Source: Draconibacterium orientale (GTDB lineage: Bacteria; Bacteroidota; Bacteroidia; Bacteroidales; UBA12170). Taken from it: a DNA stretch of 32,916 nucleotides. The translations under genes and the position numbers were made by a program. The first letter of the stretch is position 1. The number at the start of each line of letters is the position of its first letter. Positions 25,787-32,916 of the stretch are shown here, one piece after another. The stretch covers positions 1 through 32,916 of the forward strand of contig DYSN01000035.1 of NCBI GenBank assembly GCA_020718205.1, given 5' to 3'. The notes below the pieces were generated by a model. The model saw only the letters and a program-made list of their open reading frames with translations, ran no database searches and was not told where the DNA came from.

Positions 25787-27184
25787 ATGATGAAAAAATC
25801 GATATTAAGTTTAGTGGCTTTGGTATTCTTATTGGCTTCATGCAATACCCAATCGCCCAACAATTCAACCACCGAAGCCAAGGCAACTGATGCCGTAAAA
25901 GTTGAACCACGCATGCCACCGGATTGGTCGAAAAATGCCAATATTTACGAGGTTAATGTGCGACAGTACACTCCCGAAGGTACTTTTAGTGCCTTTGCCA
26001 AAGAATTGCCCAGATTGAAAGAAATGGGGGTTGATATTTTATGGTTTATGCCCATTCATCCCATAGGCTTGAAAAACAGAAAAGGAACTCTGGGGTCTTA
26101 CTATTCAGTGCAGGATTATGTGGCTGTGAATCCCGAATATGGCAGTTTCGAAGATTTTAAAAAGGTGGTGGACGAAGCCCATGCATTGGGAATGTATGTG
26201 ATTTTGGACTGGGTAGCCAATCACACAAGCTGGGATCATGCCTGGATGGAGTCACATCCCGATTATTATGAGAAAAACGAGAAAGGCGAGATTGTGTCAC
26301 CCTTCGATTGGACCGATGTTGCTGCTTTGAATTTTAACAACGAGAATTTACGTGTTGAAATGATTAATGCTCTTAAATTCTGGATTACCGAAGCCAATGT
26401 GGATGGTTATCGTTGTGATGTGGCTTCGGAAGTCCCAACAGATTTCTGGGAAAGAGCACGCATGGAGCTCGATCAGGTGAAGCCAGTGTTTATGCTTGCC
26501 GAGTCGGAAGATCCTGCACTTTTAAACTCTGCTTTCGATATGAATTATGGATGGGAATTTCATCACATCATGAACAAAGTGGCTAAGAAAGAAAAGACTC
26601 CAAAAGATGTGCTGGAATATTTAGATCGTGAGAAAGCCAAAACCCCCCAAAGAGGTTATATGATGTATTTTATTGACAATCACGACGAAAATTCATGGAA
26701 CGGAACCATTGCCGAGCGTTTGGGCGATGCCGACGAAGCCATGGCAGTTCTGACTTTTACTTTGGGTGGAATGCCGATGATTTATTCAGGACAAGAAGCT
26801 GCAAATGCCAAACGTCTGCTCTTTTTCGAAAAAGACCCCATCAACTGGAGCGGCTATCCCAAAAAAGATTTCTATAAAACACTCATCGATTTGAAACACA
26901 GAATGCCAGCTTTGTGGAATGGCAAAAACGGTGGCGAGATGACTGTCTTACCCACCAATCAGGATGATAAAGTATTGTGTTTTAAGAAAATAAACGGCGA
27001 AAGCGATGTGATGGTTCTGGTGAATTTAAGCGATCAGATTTATCAGGCCAATTTTACCCAACATGATCTTGTTAACTATAAACCGCTGATTTCTAAAGCT
27101 TTTCAGCCCACCATGGAAGTGAATTCCTTCACCATGTATCCCTGGGGGTATATCATACTCGAAAAGGTTTCGATGAACCAATAA
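25787..27184 (+). CDS. GH13 alpha-amylase family lipoprotein
   Basis: A 465-aa exported alpha-amylase-family enzyme. The signal peptide has a lipobox LLASC (Cys19), followed by a low-complexity Ser/Thr/Asn linker, so it is anchored to a membrane. The (beta/alpha)8 barrel carries all GH13 regions: DWVANH, GYRCDVASE with nucleophile Asp211, MLAESED with acid/base Glu239, and IDNHDENSW with Asp300. A short C-terminal beta domain follows. Exact specificity (amylase, neopullulanase or glucosidase) is not determinable. It may be displayed on the surface, where it would feed oligosaccharides to the upstream GH31. No susC/susD pair is present in the window. It ends at a perfect palindromic terminator. 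Confidence 0.9.
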   Translation: MMKKSILSLVALVFLLASCNTQSPNNSTTEAKATDAVKVEPRMPPDWSKNANIYEVNVRQYTPEGTFSAFAKELPRLKEMGVDILWFMPIHPIGLKNRKGTLGSYYSVQDYVAVNPEYGSFEDFKKVVDEAHALGMYVILDWVANHTSWDHAWMESHPDYYEKNEKGEIVSPFDWTDVAALNFNNENLRVEMINALKFWITEANVDGYRCDVASEVPTDFWERARMELDQVKPVFMLAESEDPALLNSAFDMNYGWEFHHIMNKVAKKEKTPKDVLEYLDREKAKTPQRGYMMYFIDNHDENSWNGTIAERLGDADEAMAVLTFTLGGMPMIYSGQEAANAKRLLFFEKDPINWSGYPKKDFYKTLIDLKHRMPALWNGKNGGEMTVLPTNQDDKVLCFKKINGESDVMVLVNLSDQIYQANFTQHDLVNYKPLISKAFQPTMEVNSFTMYPWGYIILEKVSMNQ

Positions 27185-27187
27185 CAT

Positions 27188-27221
27188 AAAAAAAGGGAAG
27201 CCAATTGGCTTCCCTTTTTTT
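27188..27221. terminator. Bidirectional intrinsic terminator
   Basis: A perfect 34-bp palindrome: seven As, GGGAAGCC, the centre AATT, GGCTTCCC, seven Ts. It has a T-run on both strands and lies between the convergent GH13 and REC-ATPase genes, three bases after the GH13 stop and 13 before the other stop. Confidence 0.92.
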
Positions 27222-27234
27222 ATTACCCGATAAA

Positions 27235-28329
27235 TTATTTAGCCAGCGGAAAGCTGAAACGAACGGTGGTTTCCATGCCTAAGCTCGATTTAATGAGGAA
27301 CGATCCCCCAAAAAGTTCAACCACACGTTTGCTGTTGATGAGTCCCAGTCCAACTCCGGCTTTGCCTTCCAGGTCGTTTTGGAATTTTTGGTAGGCACCA
27401 ATTTTCGAAATCTGATCCTGAGTCATTCCCAAACCTTCGTCTCTCACTGTAAATACATATTGGTCGCCATCAATTCCCCCAATAATTCTAACGGTGGTAC
27501 GGCGGGGTGAGTAGAGGTATGCATTTTCAACTATTTCGCTGATAACAGATAGGAAATAGTCGGCGGGAAGTTGCAGATTGGCGTCTTCAATATTAACAAT
27601 TACGTTGTTGTTGCGTTTGAATTCGCTGGTTATTTCGTTGATTTTGTTTTCGGAGAGTCCTTTTATATGCTGGCAGATTTCTTTTTTCTTAACGTCGAGT
27701 TTTTCAGAATCCAATGTCAGGGCTTCCAATTGGTAGAAGAGGAAAGATTTGCTAACGATGGAGTTCAGTTTCATTCCCGCTTTATAAATAAGCTGATTGA
27801 ACTCGGCCATTTCGAATTTTTCCATGTTCGAATACTCGGTCATGAGCATTCTCGAAAATCCCACGATGGCTTTCAGGGGCTCGTTGATAACTTCGGTGAT
27901 GGGAGTACCCATGTTCTTGGTAAGCTCGTGGAGCTTGGCTTCCGATTTTGTGATGAAATCCTCAGCTCTTTTCAAACGCGTGGAAACCGCACCCAGCAGT
28001 TCTTCCATGGTGAAAGGTTTTGGGATATAGTCGTCGGCACCCAGCTCCATACCCAGTCTTTGATCCTGACGGGTATTTTTTGCGGTTAAGAAAATGAAAG
28101 GAACGGTGGATGTAGCCACATTTTTTCTCATTTCTTTCAGTGTTTCATAACCGTCCATTTCGGGCATCATGATATCGCATAAAACCAGGTTGGGTTGAAT
28201 ATGAATAGCCAGCTCCAGGCCCAATCTGCCATTTTCGGCACTATGAACTTCATAGTTTTCGGTTTCTAAAATTTCGCAAATGTTATCTCTAACATTGTCA
28301 GTATCCTCAATTACAAGTATCTTTTTCAT
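27235..28329 (-). CDS. Response-regulator/HATPase fusion lacking the kinase phospho-acceptor His
   Basis: A 364-aa soluble protein. Residues 1-120 are a complete receiver domain: Asp8-Asp... cluster IEDTDN, acceptor Asp52 in CDIMMPEMDG, Lys104 in IPKPF. A HisKA-like helical hairpin (about 135-205) reads ITEVINEPLKAIVGFSRML. The histidine normally found at the I-S-H-E-x-R-x-P-L position is Glu146. The C-terminal HATPase looks intact: N-box EIVENAY (Asn269), G1 RDEGLGM, G2 GVGLGL. It could be a REC-regulated pseudo-kinase, a phosphatase or an ATP sensor. His134 is a less likely acceptor, 12 residues earlier. I use the ATG at 28329 (MKKILVIED), not the in-frame GTG at 28350. A LytTR regulator lies 121 bases upstream on the same strand. 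Confidence 0.85.
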   Translation of the reverse strand: MKKILVIEDTDNVRDNICEILETENYEVHSAENGRLGLELAIHIQPNLVLCDIMMPEMDGYETLKEMRKNVATSTVPFIFLTAKNTRQDQRLGMELGADDYIPKPFTMEELLGAVSTRLKRAEDFITKSEAKLHELTKNMGTPITEVINEPLKAIVGFSRMLMTEYSNMEKFEMAEFNQLIYKAGMKLNSIVSKSFLFYQLEALTLDSEKLDVKKKEICQHIKGLSENKINEITSEFKRNNNVIVNIEDANLQLPADYFLSVISEIVENAYLYSPRRTTVRIIGGIDGDQYVFTVRDEGLGMTQDQISKIGAYQKFQNDLEGKAGVGLGLINSKRVVELFGGSFLIKSSLGMETTVRFSFPLAK

Positions 28330-28360
28330 AATAATTAAATATTTTGCCACTTAGTTTAAA

Positions 28361-28368
28361 CAAAGATA
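28361..28368 (-). promoter_or_regulatory. Candidate -7 element of the REC-ATPase gene (TATCTTTG)
   Basis: Minus-strand TATCTTTG matches TAnnTTTG, 31 bases before the ATG at 28329. The upstream -33 position reads TTA rather than TTG. It suggests this gene is transcribed apart from the LytTR gene. Confidence 0.42.
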
Positions 28369-28449
28369 GAAAAAATCCGGTCGGTTAACAGCCCTATTTA
28401 TTTCAAAAGCTAACAAAATCATGTTAAAAGGAAGTTGACTTTTAATGGC

Positions 28450-29214
28450 TTAAGACAGGCTTCGGGCATAGTCTTTCAGCTTGTTCATGAAATCCATTTT
28501 TTTTCGAACCGAAACTTCCACTTCATCGCCATTTTCCATCACCACATATCCCCCTTTTCCTTTTAGGTATTGCTGCACATACTTCAGATTGATAAGATGT
28601 TTGCTGTGAATTCTGATGAAATTGATGTCGGAAAAAAGTTTTTCGTAGTTGTTGAGCGATCGGCTGGCAATGAGTTTTTTACTATTTTTCATATAGAAAA
28701 TCGTGTACACATCCGATGCTTCACAACGGATAATGTCCATAATTTTTACTATGCTCAGGCCGTCGATTCCAGGGATAATGAGTCGGGGCTCGTCCTGAAG
28801 GAGTAGGTTTTCGGATTTTTTGTGGTGTTTTAGGGTTTCGGGTTGAATTTTAGAAGCAAAAAACCTGTCGACCGCCTTAAAGACCTCGTCGGGCATGATG
28901 GGTTTTTTGAGGTAGTGAATGGCTTTATACTCAAAAGCCTTCATGGCGAACTGGTCGTGAGACGTAATGAAGATGACATCGTATTTTAGCTCCTCGGTTT
29001 TATCGATAATATCGAACCCATCGCCGTCGGGGAAGCCAATGTCCATAAATACCAAATCGGGCTGTTCCTGTTCAATTATTTCAACGCTGGTTTTTACGCT
29101 GTCAGCTTTTCCAACCAAATGAAGTTGTGGTATCTTTTTGGTAATCAGGTTTTCCAGCAGCAATCTGATTTGTAAATCATCATCTAAAATGATGGTTTTG
29201 TACATTGTTTCCAT
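28450..29214 (-). CDS. LytTR-family response regulator
   Basis: A 254-aa DNA-binding response regulator. The receiver domain (about 4-120) has the acidic cluster LDDD, acceptor Asp58 in FMDIGFPDGDG, Thr84 in ITSHD and Lys104 in LKKP. A linker leads to a LytTR domain (about 150-250), with DIIRCEASDVYTIFYM, RIHSKHLINLKYV and VSVRKK, the usual signature blocks. Such regulators normally pair with LytS-type kinases; none is adjacent, but a LytS-like sensor lies at 14388. The start is uncertain. I use ATG at 29214 (METMYKTIIL). An ATG three codons later is equally likely, and one at 29262 would add 16 lysine-rich residues that look like untranslated leader. It is divergent from the large LRR gene. 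Confidence 0.9.
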   Translation of the reverse strand: METMYKTIILDDDLQIRLLLENLITKKIPQLHLVGKADSVKTSVEIIEQEQPDLVFMDIGFPDGDGFDIIDKTEELKYDVIFITSHDQFAMKAFEYKAIHYLKKPIMPDEVFKAVDRFFASKIQPETLKHHKKSENLLLQDEPRLIIPGIDGLSIVKIMDIIRCEASDVYTIFYMKNSKKLIASRSLNNYEKLFSDINFIRIHSKHLINLKYVQQYLKGKGGYVVMENGDEVEVSVRKKMDFMNKLKDYARSLS

Positions 29215-29539
29215 GATAGTGAAATCTGTTTCTAAAAGTACATTTTTTTTCTTTTCCTTCAAATAAATATATCTACAATATATATTTTATATAGGGTTAT
29301 TTTTTTTAGAAAAATGGCTCGTAAAATTTGGTTTTTTGTGAGAAAACCACAAGATGTGATCGCTTCTAAATTGTTAAAAAAAAGTCAGTTAAAAGAGAAA
29401 TGGTCATGTATTTTTAGTATATTTAACCACTCACTTGCGTGTGAGTATGTTCAATATATTTAAAGTATTGATATTTAAATAATTATATTTTTTATCTATG
29501 AGTTTTGTCAGGATATTTTAAAATTTTAAACGCATCATT
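29215..29539. other. Structured AT-rich intergenic region between the LytTR and LRR genes
   Basis: No gene is seen. Two inverted repeats are visible: TGGTTTT/AAAACCA at 29329-29349 (7-base loop) and ACTCAC/GTGAGT at 29429-29446 (6-base loop). The octamer ATATTTAA occurs three times at 29419, 29456 and 29471, close to the second hairpin. TATCTATG at 29493-29500, one base from TAnnTTTG, with TTG at 29468-29470, might be the LRR promoter, but the 22-base spacing is long. The region is very AT-rich, so some matches may be chance. Confidence 0.4.
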
Positions 29540-32500
29540 ATGAAAAGGATTCTTACTTATTTACTCGTCGCATTTTTATTACCTGCTTTTAGTCTTCATG
29601 GTCAAATACCTTTTACAGATGGATTTGAATCGGGTAATTTATCTAATTGGACCAAAACGGGAAATGCCATGGTAACAAACTATCCAGTTTATCAGGGTTC
29701 TTCCGCTTTTCAAGGAACTGATAGTTATGAGCTTACAAAAAATTTTGGAACTATAGATCCCTATGCCTTAAAAATTGCATTTGCCATGCGGGCAAATCAA
29801 ACCAATACCAATGCAGTTGAGTTTCATGTTAAGGATCAGTCGGATAATTTGCTACTTACCTTGTTTTTTCAATATAATGGATATATTTCTGCCTACAATG
29901 GTGCTAATAGTCAGACTCTGACTGCATATGAAGCTAACACATGGTATTATGTGGAAATTTTTATCAATCAGTATACCAAAAAATACAATGCTAAAATCAA
30001 TAATGTTTTAGTGGCAGAGGGGTTTGTGTTTCAGAATTCCGAAGCGCAAAAGGCTGCGATTGTTCAATTTCGAAGTACATCGGTTCAAAGTATTGGGTTT
30101 GTGGATTCCTTTGAAATATTACCCGATAACGAGAAAAGTGCAATGATTTCATTATTCGATTCGCTGGATGGTGAAAGCTGGACAACAAGTACCAATTGGG
30201 CTTCGGAACAACCTTTTGATACATGGTATGGGGTAACAACCAACATGGATGGCCACGTGACAGGAATTTATTTGAATGGAAACAACATAGGAGGGGGTTT
30301 GCCATCAGAAATAAGCGATTTATCCTATTTGCAGGAACTTGATTTAAGTAATAATACAATCTCCGGAACTCTGCCGGTTTCTTTTAGCCAATTAGCCAAT
30401 CTCTCCAAATTATATCTCAACCATAACCAATTCACGGGGGGTATTCTCCCCGAATTTGGCAGCTTGTCAAATTTGTCGATACTGGATTTGGGTTCAAATT
30501 TGTTAACCGGAACGATTCCCACCGAAATTGGAAACCTTAGTAGCTTAACCGAGCTCCTTCTATGGAGCAATCAGCTTTCAGGCGAAATTCCACAAGCATT
30601 GGGGAATTGCAGTAATCTCCAGGTTATGGGTCTGAGCGTTAATACTTTTACAGGTGAAATTCCTGATTTTTTTACCGGTTTAACTAATTTGAGTGTAGTC
30701 ATTATCGGTTGGAATCAATTTACCGGTGTAATTCCTCCATCTATAACATCGCTCTTAAACTTGACCAAACTGGAATTAGCTGGAAATCAAATCACAGGGA
30801 CTATTCCATCGGATATAGGAAACCTTGGCAATCTCCACGAGCTTTTTTTACAGCAAAATATGCTCAAAGGGTCTATTCCAACCTCAATATCAAATCTTTC
30901 GGCACTAACTGCACTTGATATCAGCAATAATAATTTTACTGTTCTGCCCCAAGAGTTTAGCATGCTTGGTATATCAAGCTATAATATCAGCAACAATTTC
31001 TTTACTTTCGAAGATCTTCAGAATGCTTCGCCAGCCTGCACCTACGACCCGCAAAAAACCATTCACGCCAACGATACAACCTATTTATCAACCAATGTTA
31101 CCGGGCAGGTTAAGCTTGATTTTGACAACGATGTAGTGGGAAGTAGTTATGCTTGGTACCTGGGAGGGGTCTACCAATCGACGACTTCGGGAAATAGTAT
31201 TCTGGCCACTTTAACCCCCGCCGGAATCTACTATATGAATGTGGAAGTGACCAATCCAGACTACTTTAATTTTACGCTACAGGTTGATTCTGTGGTTGTA
31301 ATAGTTCAGGATGCGGTGAGCCAGACCCAATCTTTCGATGGTTACACATCGGGGGAATATTTAACAGTGGTAAACAATGCCTGGACTACTTTTAACAATA
31401 TGCCAGGTTCAACGGAAGATGCTTTAATATCTGATGTACATGCTCAATCGACTCCAAACTCGGTTAAAATTGATGGTTTGAGCAATGTGTTTTATTCCTT
31501 TGGAAATCAGACATCGGGCCGACATCGCATCAATTTCTTAGCTTTTATACCCACAGGAAAGAATGGATATTTTCTGCTTCAGCATAACGATAACCATGGT
31601 GAAGAAGTGGCGGTTAAAATCAATTTATTGGATGGGGCACTGGGTCAACTGGATAATGGTGCCGAAATTGTGGATTTTACATTTTGGCACGATGGATGGA
31701 ATAATATGGAAGTGATTGTGGATTTAGATAACGATTGGGCTACCTTCCGTAATAATGGAAACGAGATTCACAGTTGGCACTGGAGTAATCTCACCAATGG
31801 TACTCAAGGATTAAATCAATTGGGTTGTATCAACTTTTTTGCCAGTCAGCTGGCCGGCAATAATGAATTGTATTTCGATGATTTCTTAGTTGAACAACTC
31901 AATCCGGTGTATTGCAGCAATATAGGTTTGGTGGGAACCTTCAATAACTGGGGGAATGAGGGAGTGGATCATGCCATGACCAGAGATGACAATAACTCGT
32001 ATCACTGGTTTACTGACTTTTCCAATTCGGGCACCAATGAAATTAAATTCCGGTCCAACAATGAATGGGCTTACAATTGGGGAAGCAATACTTTTCCCAC
32101 AGGAACAGCCATTCAGGATGGAGCTAATATTCCAATAACCACAGGCGATTATACTGTCCATTTTTATTGCAACACTGGTAATTATAATTTTGAATCTCAA
32201 TCTGAAAAAAACGCGCTTGAAACTTTTTACAACGCAACAAATGGGGATTACTGGAACAATAATACCAATTGGTTATCGGACGAACCCCTAAGTAATTGGT
32301 TTGGTGTAGTTACCAACGGCGAAGGCAAGGTAATCGCATTGAATTTAGAAGAAAATAATCTCAACGGAATCCTTCCAGAGCAAATTGGCGATTTGGTAAA
32401 TGTAGATTTTCTGCGACTTAGTGGAAATGCTTTGCAAGGAGAAATTCCAGTTTCTATCGGAATGCTGACGAGTCTCAATGAGCTATTGCTCGAAAACAAT

Positions 32501-32916
32501 TACCTGACAGGTCAAATCCCTACCGAAATAGGTTTGCTTGCCGAACTGAATATTTTAAAACTAAGTAACAACAGCCTGACAGGTTCTATCCCCACAGAAA
32601 TTGGCAATTGCACAGGGTTGTCAACATTGGAATTATACATGAACCAACTCACAGGAGAAATACCAGCTTCTATTGGAAATTTATCGGTTCTTGAGGGGCT
32701 AAACCTAAATACAAATCAGCTTACCGGAAGTTTACCTGCAGAATTATTCAACCTCACTGCATTGCAGGAAGTTATCGTAATTCAAAATAATCTTAGCGGA
32801 ACCCTTCCATCAGCCATAGGGAATCTCACTCAAATGAAATACCTTATGCTGTCAAATAATCAGTTTTCAGGAATTTTGCCGACACAATTAGGTAACCTGA
32901 ATAAACTCAATGTTTT
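29540..32916 (+). CDS. Large secreted modular protein with plant-type leucine-rich repeats (3' end outside window)
   Basis: An open frame of 1125 complete codons with no stop before the window ends. It has a signal peptide (about 1-23), a beta-rich ConA-like module (25-196), an LRR cap (198-242) with NWAS...WYGV resembling plant LRRNT_2, and about ten 24-residue repeats (to about 485). An Ig/PKD-like module (500-590), a second ConA-like module (591-788), a SusE/SusF-like domain (about 790-885; GLVGTFNNW with Trp804, IKFRSNNEWAYNWG, ANIPITTGDY), a second cap (888-940; TNWLS...NWFGV) and at least eight more LRRs follow. The repeat consensus is L-x-L-x-x-N-x-L-x-G-x-I-P-x-x-I-G-N-L. Such proteins are usually surface-exposed binding proteins, and a type IX secretion signal may lie beyond the edge. 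Ligand and role are unknown. Confidence 0.85.
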   Translation, partial: MKRILTYLLVAFLLPAFSLHGQIPFTDGFESGNLSNWTKTGNAMVTNYPVYQGSSAFQGTDSYELTKNFGTIDPYALKIAFAMRANQTNTNAVEFHVKDQSDNLLLTLFFQYNGYISAYNGANSQTLTAYEANTWYYVEIFINQYTKKYNAKINNVLVAEGFVFQNSEAQKAAIVQFRSTSVQSIGFVDSFEILPDNEKSAMISLFDSLDGESWTTSTNWASEQPFDTWYGVTTNMDGHVTGIYLNGNNIGGGLPSEISDLSYLQELDLSNNTISGTLPVSFSQLANLSKLYLNHNQFTGGILPEFGSLSNLSILDLGSNLLTGTIPTEIGNLSSLTELLLWSNQLSGEIPQALGNCSNLQVMGLSVNTFTGEIPDFFTGLTNLSVVIIGWNQFTGVIPPSITSLLNLTKLELAGNQITGTIPSDIGNLGNLHELFLQQNMLKGSIPTSISNLSALTALDISNNNFTVLPQEFSMLGISSYNISNNFFTFEDLQNASPACTYDPQKTIHANDTTYLSTNVTGQVKLDFDNDVVGSSYAWYLGGVYQSTTSGNSILATLTPAGIYYMNVEVTNPDYFNFTLQVDSVVVIVQDAVSQTQSFDGYTSGEYLTVVNNAWTTFNNMPGSTEDALISDVHAQSTPNSVKIDGLSNVFYSFGNQTSGRHRINFLAFIPTGKNGYFLLQHNDNHGEEVAVKINLLDGALGQLDNGAEIVDFTFWHDGWNNMEVIVDLDNDWATFRNNGNEIHSWHWSNLTNGTQGLNQLGCINFFASQLAGNNELYFDDFLVEQLNPVYCSNIGLVGTFNNWGNEGVDHAMTRDDNNSYHWFTDFSNSGTNEIKFRSNNEWAYNWGSNTFPTGTAIQDGANIPITTGDYTVHFYCNTGNYNFESQSEKNALETFYNATNGDYWNNNTNWLSDEPLSNWFGVVTNGEGKVIALNLEENNLNGILPEQIGDLVNVDFLRLSGNALQGEIPVSIGMLTSLNELLLENNYLTGQIPTEIGLLAELNILKLSNNSLTGSIPTEIGNCTGLSTLELYMNQLTGEIPASIGNLSVLEGLNLNTNQLTGSLPAELFNLTALQEVIVIQNNLSGTLPSAIGNLTQMKYLMLSNNQFSGILPTQLGNLNKLNV

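Noticed and set aside
22352-27184. The GH31-mgsA-GH13 run as a complete polysaccharide utilization locus
   Set aside because: No susC/susD pair, SusR or HTCS-type regulator is visible in the window, so this is only a partial glucan cluster.
29373-29394. Two GTTAAAA copies as a LytTR binding pair
   Set aside because: The start-to-start spacing is 15 bases, not the ~22 typical of LytTR sites, and the motif fits the consensus poorly.

Overview
The window reads as a contiguous piece of a Bacteroidota chromosome, probably class Bacteroidia or a near relative. The evidence is the TAnnTTTG-type -7 promoter motifs, the purH-mreB-mreC-mreD order, a DUF4369/TlpA-like lipoprotein, LytTR and TPR-type two-component proteins, a SusE/SusF-like module, and moderate-to-low GC. 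The genus cannot be read from this sequence. About 26 genes fill nearly all of it. I see no rRNA, tRNA, CRISPR array, IS element or phage gene.

Layout. Positions 1-220 hold a non-coding cluster of a ~20-bp repeated motif that can form two alternative hairpins. A minus-strand envelope operon follows (4863 down to 221): LPG-synthase-TM/UPF0104 membrane protein, family 2 glycosyltransferase, tRNA-dihydrouridine synthase, and apolipoprotein N-acyltransferase. ruvC lies head to head with this operon. The next minus-strand block (14199 to 5435) carries fba, purH, mreB, mreC, mreD, a TlpA-like lipoprotein, a YbaK/ProX-type deacylase, tatC and a small outer-membrane barrel. A plus-strand run (14388-17641) encodes a TPR-containing LytS-like sensor, an MTH1187-family protein and era. 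A hybrid histidine kinase (minus), a GT4 glycosyltransferase (plus) and a TauE/SafE permease (minus) come next.

The accessory right end centres on alpha-glucan use. An exported GH31 alpha-glucosidase, methylglyoxal synthase and a GH13 amylase lipoprotein (22352-27184) end at a perfect bidirectional terminator. Opposite them are a REC-ATPase protein whose histidine-kinase acceptor site is degenerate and a LytTR response regulator. The window closes inside a very large secreted protein (29540 to beyond 32916) with two blocks of plant-type leucine-rich repeats separated by beta-sandwich modules, one of which looks like a SusE/SusF starch-binding domain.

Most of the window is ordinary core genome. 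I do not see a clearly new defence, mobile or biosynthetic system. The points most worth a second look are the modular LRR protein beside the glucan genes, two signalling proteins with degenerate kinase motifs, mgsA placed inside the glucan operon, and the structured repeats at the left edge. Functions are inferred from motifs and family knowledge; no database search was possible.
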